From NCBI RefSeq assembly GCF_011075055.1, contig NC_058151.1:4978251-5042250 (forward strand): a stretch of 64,000 nucleotides of DNA, in the 5' to 3' direction. Positions 49,301-60,963 of the stretch are shown one piece after another. The notes below the pieces were generated by a model that ran no database searches, had not been told where the DNA came from, and saw only the letters and a program-made list of their open reading frames with translations. The DNA comes from Mangifera indica (Eukaryota; Streptophyta; Magnoliopsida; Sapindales; Anacardiaceae). Position numbers and translations under genes: made by a program. Position 1 is the first letter of the stretch. Each line of letters opens with the position of its first letter.

Positions 49301-49836
49301 GCTAACAATCAAGCTCGATTCAATTTAAATCATAGTTTTGAAAATTTATGAATTTAAGCTCAAGCTTAAGTCATTTCACCCAAGCTCTAACTAGGCTTGC
49401 GAGCTTGAGCTAAGTTTTTTTTTTTTAAATATAAAATCATTATAAATATAAACTCAACTATTATATAAATGCACACTCATCTATACACATATTATAATTT
49501 ATAAATGTATATTACAAATATATGTACCTTTTTAAATACACACTTATTATAGATATACATTATAAATACACAATCATCCATCCTACCAAGGATTTTAAAA
49601 TCGGACTAGACCGGCTAGTCGGACCGATCAGACCGTGAACCGGTACTATAGTCGATTGCTGTTAAACATAGAACCGTTATAAAGTTAAAATCGGGTTGGA
49701 CCGCGATCAAACCGTCGGTTCGCATCTGAACCACGGTCCAACCCAATCAAGGCAGTTCCCGGTTCAGAAGCTTTGTATAAAATTAGCAGTTTTATTTCTT
49801 TCCAGTTCAGAAGTTTTGTTTCTTTTCGGTTCAGAA

Positions 49837-50181
49837 GCTTTGCTTTATCTGGCATACACTTCAGTGGAGTCTCTCTCGGAATCATTCAATCTGGTATTGC
49901 TTGTTATGATATGAACAATAATCTTTTATATCTTGGTTATGATATTTCTAGTGATCACAATACTACAAACACCTTACAAATTCTTGAATCTAAGCTCGGA
50001 ATAAGAGAAAAAGGAAAGTCGCTTTTTTTGTCTTGTTGCACGTTGTGATTTTCTCCACCATGTGAAGTTTACATTTTATGGTTTTTTTTTTTTTTTAAAG
50101 GATTTGACTTTTGATCTCTCCTTTGCCGCACTGCTTGGGGATAACATTTACAATTTTGGGGAACTGCTCGCTCATCCTATT
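49837..50181 (+). pseudogene. Captured RPN9 (26S proteasome lid subunit) fragment, two exons plus intron
   Basis: Exon 49837-49893 reads ALLYLAYTSVESLSESFNL. A GT-AG intron at 49894-50100 has a T-rich end. Exon 50101-50181 reads DLTFDLSFAALLGDNIYNFG then ELLAHPI and is followed by GTAAGA. Joined, these match the conserved PSMD13/RPN9 segment of the proteasome lid, in frame across the intron. The intron shows that genomic DNA was captured, not cDNA. DNA downstream to about 50850 may be the next RPN9 intron. No start codon or complete domain is present. Three GGTTCAGAAG-TTTTG-type direct repeats (49759-49843) sit at the left junction. Confidence 0.85.
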
Positions 50182-50935
50182 GTAAGAATATCTTGTTAAG
50201 GATTTTGTTTTCCTGCAATTCTCATCTTTAGTTGTATGTGCTTTGTCAAAAGAGAGTGATGCTTCAATGTATCTTTTTCATCAAGCAAATGCATATGATA
50301 TAAATTATTTCTTTGCTAGTTATTTGTGCAATTTCATGTAGGTCATCTTTGTTCAATTATTAACACATTTAAGCTAGTGAAGTTGAAGAGAAACTAAAAC
50401 CCAATTTTAGGTTTTGGTCACATTGTCTATCATCAACGAAGATTTCCTTTGGGTTTGGATTCTTTTTACATATTTGAGTTATAATTAGGTAATCGAGAAA
50501 TTGGGTTTGTTCTTGATTTGTTACTCTTTGTCACTGGTCAAACTTTAGTATCTTTACAAGAGTAAGATGTGTATGTAAGGTGATTGTTTTAAAGTCAAGG
50601 ATGATATCATAGAAAGATAATATAGATGGAAGTGGTAAGAAGATAAACTGGGTATTTGTTCATCTCAGCTTTATAATAACCTGCATGTTTACTCAAATTA
50701 TAAAACTTGATTAGTGTTAGTGTTGGTGTTGTTGGATGCTCCTTGGTACGGAAAGCCTTTAGATGATATTGAAAAGCCAAATTCACGTTAATTTATGACA
50801 AGGTTAAAACTTTTGTAGCTCAGTACTATACTAACTTTTCCTTAATTCTTTCTTGCTTTGCAAAGTTTGTTGTTATTACTTATTAGATTTATGTTTAATA
50901 ATGCATATATTTTATTAATTATGAAAACTGAAAAG

Positions 50936-53900
50936 CAAGGTTTTCAAAACCGGACCGGGATAAAAACTGTTTTAAGTACCGGTTTCGATCGGACCGGTTG
51001 AACCGTTTGGACCGATCGATTAGACCGTTTGGACCGGTTTTATGTAAAAACCTAAAAAATTATATTTATTATTAATTACATATGCTTTACACAATAAATT
51101 TTATATTTTGCATACTTTTCAATTTTCACAATTAACAAAATATATGCATTATTGAACATAAATATAATAAGTAATAACAATTAACTTTACATCAAAACAA
51201 AACATATACATAAAACAAATCCAATTCTACAAACACGTGCTCTATTAATTATTGAACACTAAAACAAATCAGAAATCTAATATATGTATTAAATAAAATA
51301 TAAAATCAACCAATCAACATAACCATTATTAAACAAATAATATTCAATTCAACATTTAACAAAACATATCAAAAATATAATTTGTTTAACATAAAATTTA
51401 ATAAATGAATAATTAGTCATTCTTCATTATCACTAATGATAAAAGATCCTGTCATCACTTCTGTTGTACCCTCTATCAATTGTTCATCTTCTACACTATC
51501 TTCTTCAATAGTATTATTTGCAAAATTTATAATTGCACATTTTATTTTCTTTCACTCTAAAAAATCAATTATTTATATAAATGTGTAAATATTTGTGTAA
51601 GTACTAAAAAAATGTTTTTACCTAGGAAATTATGTGACAAATCATAATTTGTTGAATCATTATTGATAGGAATAGATCCCTCTCCATAAAGCATTTGATC
51701 CAATTCATCTGCATTAAGTTCACCAAACTCATATTCCTCGTCTACTATCCAGAAGTCTGTTTTATCGATACTTTCATAATCAATTGGATCAAAATTTGAC
51801 TTCTTGTAACATAACCTAAATAGCCAAAATGATAAAAAGTTAAGATTAAAGAGCATTAAGTAAGTACATGTAAAGTTGGAAATAATCATTAAAAATGATA
51901 AAATAATTTAAATAAAAATATTTATGAACGTAATGATGAATAATTGATAATTGTGTTTACCTATTTTGCAACCGTAAGTTATAATGAATAAAAACAAGAT
52001 CATTTACACGTTGATGCTCCAATCTATTTCTCTTCTTAGTATGTATGCGTTCAAAAACACTCCAATTACGCTCACAGCCTGAAGATGTTGAAGTTTGACT
52101 AACAATTTTAATTGCAAACTTCTGTAAATTGGGAGTACTGTATCCATATGTTCTCCACCATTCATCTAATACAAAATAACATATAAATAATAATGTAATA
52201 GAATTTTATAAATTAGAAAAAGAATCGAGACATAAGAAACATGTAAATTAAATTCATACCAAGTCGTGTGGTTTTGCATGTTTCAATAGCAAGTTGACGT
52301 GAAAAACTCCTCTCACAATCACGAAACATTCTACTTTTTTCTACTAGTTTCGCCTTACTAACATTAAACATACATGTTTTACTCTCAACAACATCCAGAA
52401 AACCTTGTAATACCTCTGGTTTGGTGCAAAAAGATTCACGATCATATTGAAATGCAGGATTCAAGTAATATGCAGCTGCATGAATACCTCGACGCAATGT
52501 CCTATCCCACCTCAACTTGATTATTTGAGTATAAGGCTTGTAGAATTTCTTTTTATTCTTAAACAACTTCTTTATCCCCAACCTAGCTCTATATATTCCA
52601 TCATAGACATATCCCAATAAAGGTCTTTCATCTGAATCTACAATACGAAGCAAACGCATCAATGGTCCCACAACTTTTACAATTATACCTATTTCGTTCC
52701 AAAAAGCATTATTCAGAATTATGATCACAACCTTTTTGCCTTGATTACTCTTTGCATATCTAGAATCGATAAAAAACCTATCAGTAACCATTGCTTGTAA
52801 GTCATGCTTATGCTCAAAAAGACTTTGCAATGCGATAAAAGTCGTAACAAATCGGGTTACACCAGGTCGTATAATTTCTCTCCATCCTTCTCTCTTCCTC
52901 AACCAAGCTATCAATAATGTATGATTATAAATGAACTTTGTCACAAGAGATGCACATTTGGAAATTCTAATAATGTGATTCATTTCACCAATATCTTTCA
53001 AAATCAAATTGATAATGTGTGCTACACAAGGTGACCAAGTAATATTTTTATATTTTTCAGACAATAATCCTCCAGCTGTTTTATAATTAGCTCCATTATC
53101 AGTCACAAAATAGACAATACTCTTAGGCCCAACCCATAATACTATTTCCTCAAACAACCCAAATAATGTGTCTGCCCCCTTTACAACACCAGATGCATCC
53201 ACTGATTTGATAAAACAAATCCCTTTTGGACAATATACTAAAAAATTAATCAGCGACCTACTAGAAATGTCTGTCCAACCATCAGCCATAAGTGTACAAC
53301 CAACTTCTTCCCAATTTTTTCTGTAACTATCAATAAGTAATTGCACTTCCTTCTTTGAATCGTTCAACAAATTCACTCGTGCTTCATAATATGTTGGCTG
53401 CTTATATCCAGGCCCAATTGCAGTGATGGCATCTAACATAGGTTGGAAATAAATAGAATTTAATGCATTAAGAGGGATGCAAGCATCATATAAGAACCTC
53501 ACAACAACCATGTCAGCTCTCCATTTGGCTTCTTTTCCAGGCAAAACACTTTTTATTGAAGGTTGAGCCCCACTAGTAGTCCTTGGAGCAAAAATCCCCA
53601 ACCCCAATCGGTCTTTTTCTTTTTGAATCATTTGTGAGTCTAATTTGTTTTTTAGAAGACCCAATACCAGTATTACCTTCAGTCATGTTCATAGGATGAG
53701 ACAACCCTTCAAATTCTTCAACTGTAATATCACCCTCAAATGGAGGTATAGTAGCACCAAAAGGAGTTGCATGCCTACGAAATTCTTGTTTTTCTTTATT
53801 TTTTGCTACAATCTCTTCTAATGCATTCGCCATTTGAAATCTAACATCATGAGGAACTTTAGTGCATGGACCAACATCCCCTTTTTTTCCAGCCAAATGT

Positions 53901-56045
53901 TGCTTCATTCTATATATACCACCTCCTCTAGTTGTCTTACCACAATATAAACACTTCAACATATTCCTTCCATTATCATCTATACTCTCAGAAACATGTG
54001 CCCAAGTAATATCGCCTTTCACTCGACATAGTGTTGAAGAAACCCCAGATCCAGATGAAGACATACTTCCACTTTATTTATCTGTTGCATATAAGAATAA
54101 CAATAAAATCAGAATACCAATTAATTGTGGAATTTCAACATGCACAACTTCATACATTCATTATAAATAACAATATTTGTAATTTGGGCACAATACATAA
54201 CTTCATACATTCATAATCCGAATTTCAATATTCGTTATAAATTGTCATATATTGAGTTATTATATGTAAATAGGGTATCACAAAAGATTGATATTTAACT
54301 TTCAAATTCTTAGAAACTAACCACGTTACGAATGAAATACATTCAATCCAAACATTCAATATAGATACATAATAAAATTACAAATTCGTAACATAAAATT
54401 ACAATTAATAATAAATCAATTAATATTTACTAATTTATATATTTTCAAATTAAGAATTGTTATTTTCCAGGCATTCCAAAACTTTCCAGGCATTCAAAAA
54501 ATAGGCATTCAAAAAATAACAATGGCAAAAGCACAAGGACACTTTAATCAAGGCAGTCACACCAGCTTAATTTCAAAATTAGTTTTTTCCAGGCATTCCA
54601 AACTTTTAATATTAGTTTTTTAACATGTAGAAAGAAAGATTCAAACCAATTCATCTATCATCTTCATGCATATTGTTAAATGTTCTCTATATATTATTAA
54701 TGGTGGGCTCTCTCCTTCTCATCTACACTTCATTTTTCACAATTCACCTTAAATTTTTTTTATTAATATTTTTAGTATCCACATCCTTCCTTTCTGTTCT
54801 CTTCTGCTTGAGCTAAAATATCTGTGTATATCTATCAATGGTATCCATCAGTATCTATCTTTCTTCCACAAAACATTAACTCAATTAGCTTTTGAATGTG
54901 AAGTCTCACATGTGATGAAAGGGCCAAGAGAGTTCTCTGATAAATCTTTTGATATGATCCTTATAACAGTTTAGTTCAATTGATTCTCTCTTTGTTGCTA
55001 ACTATTTTGTACCAGTAAGGGACAACCCTTGACAATTACTTCTTGGAGTTTATATGAGTTTCAATATTCCCACTACTACTTAAAAATCTCTGTCTATTTT
55101 AAGAATTAACTCTTGAGCTGCTTCAAATCTTAAAACACGCGTTTACATTCATGAACACGTGTGGTTGTGATTCAATTCTTGTTTTTATCCTTTGTCTAAG
55201 AAAAATCAATAAAAAAAAGTTATTGATGAATTGATAAAAACTTCAATGCCACGATAAAAACCATTTGTCAACAGTAACCAAAATTGTCAAACTGAAAATC
55301 TTGATGGCAATCATGAATATATGAACATGAAAATCACAAGTACAAATATCCGCAACTTCTGAAAATTTAGATTTCCATTTACTATTGATAATATTGACTC
55401 TAGTAAACATGATCCAAATATTTAGAAATTAGGTAGACATTGCATTGGAAACTTTCAATCAAGCATGGTTTATATATGTAAATACTTTTTGTTTTTCAAT
55501 ACTGTTTCAAAGCATTGGAAGGAAACACACCAGCTTCCCGTCGTTGCCTGAGAAGTCACCAGTCACAACAGCAACGGAACTCGTCGTCGTCGGCCGTCGT
55601 CTGAGACTGAGAAGTCGCCGTGAAAGGTTGCAATATAGCCGAGAAGCTGCTGCTGTCTTGTGAGCCTGCAAACCAACAGCCCTCGGCAGCTTCGTCGTCG
55701 TCGAAGGCGTCTTTAAACGGTCGTCGGCAACAGATGAATCGACGACGGTTTCAACTTGTGACGTCGGAGCAAGTCATCAGCTGCAGCAAATCCCTTTGCG
55801 TCTGCGTGCACTGCAAGTAACAGGAGGAAACCTTGATATGAACTGTTTCTCATTACGCTACTTTTGAACCAGTGGACCGCCTTGACCGGGTTGGACCACG
55901 GTTCAGATGCGAACCGGCGGTTCGACCGCGGTCCAACCCGATTTTAATCCAAAAACGGTTCTAAGCTTAAAAACAGCCGGCTACAGTGTCAGTTCACGGT
56001 CCGACCGATCCAACCGTCCGGTCCGGTCCAGTTTTCAAATCCATG
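50936..56045 (-). mobile_element. hAT transposon copy 2 (5110 bp, inverted)
   Basis: The ends are CAAGGTTTTCAAAACCGG (50936) and, on the other strand, CATGGATTTGAAAACTGG (ending 56045). The 8-bp duplication CTGAAAAG is exact (50928-50935 and 56046-56053). The flanking DNA rejoins as the uninterrupted right end of the Pack-hAT, which proves the insertion order. The transposase lies on the minus strand at 51417-54064. The 5' half (54500-55810) includes a CGTCGTCG-rich stretch as in copy 1. Confidence 0.9.
51417..54064 (-). pseudogene. hAT transposase of copy 2, one frameshift
   Basis: The N-terminal frame (54064 to about 53595) holds the BED zinc finger (CLYCGKTTRGGGIYRMKQH). Losing 2 T in a T run at 53590-53594 shifts the frame. 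From there a long open frame to 52213 holds DUF659 and the RNase-H-like body with ADGWTDISSRSL, VTDNGANY and SPCVAHIINLIL. After an intron comes DEWWRTYGYSTPNLQKFAIK and GCERNWSVFERIH (about 52170-51965), then an exon with DPIDYESIDKTDFW. The last exon ends at 51417. Apart from the frameshift, all motifs I can check are intact, including the acidic residue and the Trp pair lost in copy 1. This copy is the best representative of the family in the window. Confidence 0.88.
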
Positions 56046-56810
56046 CTGAAAAGTATATATAATATAAAATTTATTGTATAAAATATATGTAAATTACTAA
56101 TTAGATATAATTTTTTTAGGTTTTTACATAAAATTGTAATTCCGGTTTAACTGACTGGTCCAAACAATTCAACCGATCTAACCGAAACCAGTACTTAAAA
56201 TAATTTTTATCCTGATCCGATTTTGAAAACCTTGCATCCTACTATTCTAATTTATAAATAAATATTATAAATATATGTACTTTCCAATACAACCATAATA
56301 TAATCATGTCATAAATACACACTCATTGACTCATTAAAAACAACACGTACACATTATAAATGCACATTTCACCGACCCATTATAATTTATAAATATACAT
56401 TTTAGATATACATATTTTTCAAATACATTCACTATAAACACACACTCATCCACCCATTATAATTTATAAATATAAGTATATTTCCAATACATAGACACAA
56501 CCACTTACATATTATAAATACTTATTATAAACAACCACTACTCACCTAGCCATTATAAATATATATTATAATCCCACACTCCATGCACCTATTAAAAATA
56601 CTAATCGAAAAGCTAAATGAATTTAATTTTACAATAGCCGAGCTCAAGTTTGAGCTTAACTTTTTATATCGATATCGAACTCAACATAATTCTATGAAAA
56701 CTTGTTGAGTTCGAGTCTGGACTTGAAATTGACTTCTTTGAACCAAATTGAATTCAAACAAGCACAAACTTAAGTTTAGTTTGGCTTAAATCTAGTGCTA
56801 TCTATGTGCA

Positions 56811-57570
56811 ATGATTGCTATTATCCTATTTGTTATCGTTCTTGTATGTTTTTATCCCTTTCCTCCAACTTCTTTTGCACCATTCCTCTTGGATAACTTC
56901 TTGTACAAAGTTGATGTAAATTCATATATTATCGTTTATTGAAATAATACTTGATGTATTGATATAACATTTTTATTTTCTTCACGAGTGACTGTTTTTC
57001 TTTTTTCTTTTAGTATTCATATAACTAGTTAAAAAAATGGACACCATCAGAGCTTGTAAACGGATGGATATGAAGAATGATTTAATCTCTGTATTATAAG
57101 ATCACATATATATTGTTACATTCCATGAAAGTCTTTATTTATAAAAGATTTGTTTTGTTATTGGGATAATGTAATTATTTCTTTTAAGGAATGAAATATC
57201 TTAAAAGTTATTTTCATGTTCAAAGCTTTCAATATTTTTGAGTGAATGAATAAGTTTATTCTAATTAGAAATTGTTAGTAATAAAACAATGATATTGTTA
57301 TTATAATTAAAGATTGCAAGAAAAATCAAATTTGATATATAGCTTTATATAAAAACTTATTTGTGGCATTTGATTAGAGCAATGGGAATTTTATCTATAG
57401 CATTTTAGAAATGTTACTAAAAATTTTAAATAGTTTTTTGCAAATGCTACTACAAAGTTCATTAGTAGCATTTTTCATAACTAAACAATTTTATATTATA
57501 ATCACTATGAAATCTTGGGACTGATGTTTTTAGGTTTTCTCTCTGAAAGTTCTAATGTTCTATCAGTTTT
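56811..57570. other. Intergenic, no gene recognised
   Basis: A/T-rich sequence with no supported open frame or repeat. Confidence 0.4.
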
Positions 57571-57572
57571 GT

Positions 57573-57662
57573 TAATCTCTGATGTTTAACTCATTAGTGT
57601 TATCACTTGCTTTTAATAGCACTAATTGCATGTTATTATATATTTTTGTAGCTCGTAGCTGG
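57573..57662. repeat. Direct repeat pair, left member (right member at 58566-58655)
   Basis: Both copies contain CTGATGTTTAACT, TAGTGTT-T, AATAGCACT-ATTGCAT and ATATATTTTT-TAG in the same order. They flank the copia gag remnant, 0.9 kb apart. The following open stretch to 57839 is not recognised. Confidence 0.6.
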
Positions 57663-57884
57663 AGAACAATATTTCTAATAGATGAAATTAGTATTTCAAA
57701 AAAAGTTGAGATCAAGCGAATAACATTTGTAATCACTCACAACATCAATTGCACCACACAAGTACATGCTGGATTGCAAGAACAATTAGCATTGGCCTTA
57801 GATTTATTAGCTCGTCCCATAGGATTTTCAGCTGAGTAAAATAGTTAATAACTAACAAATCTCCTTGCTGGGAATTAAAAATGT

Positions 57885-58345
57885 CATGTTACAAACAAGA
57901 AATTCTGAAAGAATCACCTTGAGAAAATTTATCTTTAAGACCATTCCAAACGTCAATTGTATTGTCTAGTCAAATAATGCTCTGTGCAATAGAATGAGAA
58001 AGAGAATGAACTGACCAAGAAAGCACCACTGTATTGCATTGTTGCCATGCAGAAAAGGCTGGATTGGTAGAAGCAGGAATTGGAATGGTTTCATCAACGA
58101 ACTCCAATTTATTATTCAAGAGAAGTGTCATTTTCATGGACATGAACCATGAATGGCAGTCAGATCCAGTGAGTACAGGAGATACAAGAACTAATGATGG
58201 ATTCTTGTGTGGATGAAAAAAATATGGACTGGAAACAAACTCTTCTAGTCTAGGAGTTACAAGAAACTGATTTGTAGCCACTGAATCAAATGAAAAACAA
58301 AGTGAAGGAAGAAAATTCTAGGGATAGAGAGAATGCTTTGATACC
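57885..58345 (-). pseudogene. Ty1/copia gag 5' fragment with primer-binding site
   Basis: On the minus strand, a GTTATGGTATCAAAGC word at about 58330-58346 resembles the initiator-Met tRNA primer-binding site of copia elements (TGGTATCAGAGC). It is followed by a leader and an ATG at 58281. The frame to 57970 reads as copia Gag N-terminus: SSPYFFHPHKNPSLVLVS, LTGSDCHSWFMSMKMTLL, LEFVDETIPIP and CNTVVLSWSVHSLSHSIA. After a stop it continues NTIDVWNGLKDKFSQGD to about 57890. Nothing further of the polyprotein is present. An LTR may occupy 58347-58560 but has no partner. Confidence 0.75.
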
Positions 58346-58655
58346 ATAACAAGAAAACAAAGAGAAAAGAGATAAGCTGAAAATTGAAGCTTGTATTTAG
58401 TAAAGAGCTATTGTTCCAGTTATATAAAGAAGAAACGAAAAACTAATGCTGATGTGACAAAACTAATTAACTGGCTAATAACAAAAAACATGTTTTACCA
58501 CTACTTAACTAACATAATAGAATACAAAACTAAAAATAAATTATGATTATAAATGTTATTTGCTTGATAACCCCTGATGTTTAACTTACTAGTGTTGTTG
58601 CTTTGAATAGCACTCATTGCATATTACTATATATTTTTATAGTTTGTAGTTCAAG

Positions 58656-60189
58656 AGCATTACTTCAAGGGTACAACAGTAGAGTCGAATAACACTAAAA
58701 AATAAAATATTTTACATTTATGAGATAAAGGGGTATAAATTTGAAAAAAAAATAAATAATAATAAAGGGGTATGAAATTGAATATGTTGATTGAAGTGTG
58801 TTATTAAATAGTTCGATAGATCCTCTCAATAGCCGATAAAAGTTTTCTAGATAATATATGTTACGATTAAATATTTTAATTTAATTTTAACTATTTTGAA
58901 GATTTAGTAAATTAAATTAGATAAACGAGGAGGAAAAGGTATTAAAAAATGTGCACTAAATATATTAAAAAGTTTAATATATAATTGGAGAAAGGCATGC
59001 ATAAATGTTGTTAAATTTTATGTAATAATTAGTGGAGGAATGCTTGTATAAATGCCATTTAATTTGAAAAGTTCCTGGAAGGGTAGAAGAAGTCCACTTT
59101 TTTCATTCAAGAAGCTTCAAAAGTAACTTCGAAAGGTTCATTAGGGTTGAAAATTCTGTTGATTAAATTTATCTTAGTAACTGCAAATATATCACAAAAT
59201 TAGGAATAACTAGAGAGACACCACTATTTAATTTTGACAAACAAAATTAAGTTTGAACTCTATCACAAGATTGTTAGAATGGGTACTCTAAAACCAATAA
59301 TTTCAGTCAACATGCACACATGCGTTGTATTACGGTGTTAACAAATAATCTTGACGCATTTGTGTTAATAAAATAACATTTCTTCATCATAGACTTTACA
59401 TATTGTTTTTTATGTAATAAATAAATATCCTTAAAATATTATAATAGAGACTAGAGGATCAACGTATATCTTAATCGTAAAAACTCTATGTACGCTTTTG
59501 ATTATACTTTTTAGAAACATCCATTGTCTTAGCATTATCCTAACCAAGGGCATATGTAATATAGTAAGATTATCATAATATTGAATGACCTCATTGAAAA
59601 ATAGTGATAAATCTCACATGTCAAAACTATTTGTTAATATCATGGCGTGATATATTAGTGCATGTTGTATGCATGTCTATTAGATTTTATATAAATGGTT
59701 GTTATAGTGTCTATAGAATATGTCCTCTAGCAAATGGTGGTGTATGTGATCTTTTAACTTAAAATTATTATATTGTCTTATGTATTGATTGGTATAATTT
59801 GACACTACTATAATATAGTCTTCAAGTTATAATAATTAGAATGTTTATGATTGACTATATTGAGAGAGATATGAAAGACACAGTAGATCGATAAATGATT
59901 TATCACTATTAGATAAAAGAATAGATATCTCTTGGGGTATCTTATGGATGTCAATGAGTATTTAAATTTGTAAGCATAATAGAATTGAATTGTTACTCAA
60001 TCTAATATTATTTGGTCATTGCTACAAAAATCAAATAACATAAATAAATGATTATTTTGAGGCCGACACTATTTTTGTACCTTAATTTTAATGGAATGTA
60101 TTAATTGATGGAATAATTTAATTGTATAGTAACTGTATTATTGATAAATTCTTGCTTTTTACCAATTCTTTGTCGTTTAAGTTAATATC
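58656..60189. other. Intergenic, no gene recognised
   Basis: Mostly A/T-rich. 59270-60190 has a run of low-repeat sequence that could be an old LTR or other retroelement part, but no paired copy or coding region was found. Confidence 0.35.
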
Positions 60190-60839
60190 ATGACTTAATT
60201 GAGGCCGATCTTAGTATGTGAATGAATAACTAACAAATTATACAATCATCACAAATCTATTTACTACTAACATAATGAAAAATCTGAGTCACACAAAAAA
60301 TGGGTTTATTACATAATTTATAGGGTATAGGTTGTAAAGAGTGAATCACATCTAGAGCATTTTGCGGTTTCTGAAGCTTGTGAGAATGAAATTTGTAAAC
60401 CTTCCAAGGAATTTGCATTAGTATTTTATGAATGAATTACATGAATATGGGTTATAATTTTATTTTTTGCACACTTAATTTCAAATCCATATAGGTTGCT
60501 TGCATTGTTTTTCAAAGATTTGACATTCTATATTGTGCTTAAGCAATTTATTATTTTCCTTTATAAAACTGTTTTATTGATTATTTTTTAAATTAAATTG
60601 ATTTTTTTAAAAATTAAAATAGGCTGCAAATGAAATTTGAGAATATATATTTATTTTTAGTTTTTACAGTAAAATTTTCAAAAATAAACCCTTATTTAAA
60701 TGGTGACTAATTTAAAAAAAAATTGACGCTTCAAAATCATTTTGGAGTGGATCCATCACTTTGGGTCCTTACGGCCAGCCCAAACAAAACAAGTTAACCT
60801 GGTTAACGATTGCAGATCTCCAATCCAAACAGTTGCCAC

Positions 60840-60848
60840 AAACCCTAA
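60840..60848 (+). promoter_or_regulatory. Telo-box AAACCCTAA in the RPS2 promoter
   Basis: AAACCCTAA, 116 bp upstream of the RPS2 ATG. This element is typical of plant ribosomal protein and translation genes. A GCCCAAAC site-II-like word lies about 60 bp further upstream. It is followed by a TA-rich stretch at 60856-60870 that could serve as TATA box. Confidence 0.7.
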
Positions 60849-60921
60849 CTGGCACATATATATATATATACTCCCAATTTATGATCTTTATCTCTTCCGC
60901 CTCAGCATTGCGTCTTCGCCA

Positions 60922-60930
60922 AAACCCTAA
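60922..60930 (+). promoter_or_regulatory. Second telo-box AAACCCTAA in the RPS2 leader
   Basis: AAACCCTAA, 34 bp before the ATG, within the probable 5' UTR or at the start of transcription. Neither box is kept in the promoter duplicate at 47510-48325. Confidence 0.7.
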
Positions 60931-60963
60931 TCAAACCTATTCTAGTCTATCCTAGCAGCAAGA

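Larger units (their letters stand above)
49587..56234 (+). mobile_element. Pack-hAT carrying RPN9 exons, split by hAT copy 2
   Basis: The ends are CAAGGATTTTAAAATCGG (49587) and, on the other strand, CAAGGTTTTCAAAATCGG (ending 56234). CATCCTAC is duplicated exactly outside (49579-49586 and 56235-56242). Both subterminal parts match hAT copy 1: 49595-49760 its left end, and 50860-50935 plus 56054-56234 its right end. Without the inserted copy the element is about 1530 bp and has no transposase. Its middle holds the RPN9 fragment (49837-50181 plus likely intron DNA). It would depend on transposase made elsewhere. Confidence 0.85.
49303..56810. repeat. Outermost repeat of the nest, interrupted by the Pack-hAT
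   Basis: Left part 49303-49586 and right part 56243-56810 share AGCTCAAG/GAGCTTGAG words near their outer ends. Toward the inside they share a minisatellite built of TTATAAATATACAT, CACACTCATCCACC and ATATGTAC-TTTC-AATAC words. The Pack-hAT is inserted within this array; its target duplication CATCCTAC is itself a variant of the array word CATCCACC. Outer ends and any target duplication of this repeat were not fixed. Confidence 0.5.

Noticed and set aside
53862..54170. Plus-strand 102-codon frame and the matching 35775-36086 minus-strand frame
   Set aside because: Both are antisense of the BED zinc-finger region in the two hAT copies; their similarity only reflects the transposon duplication.
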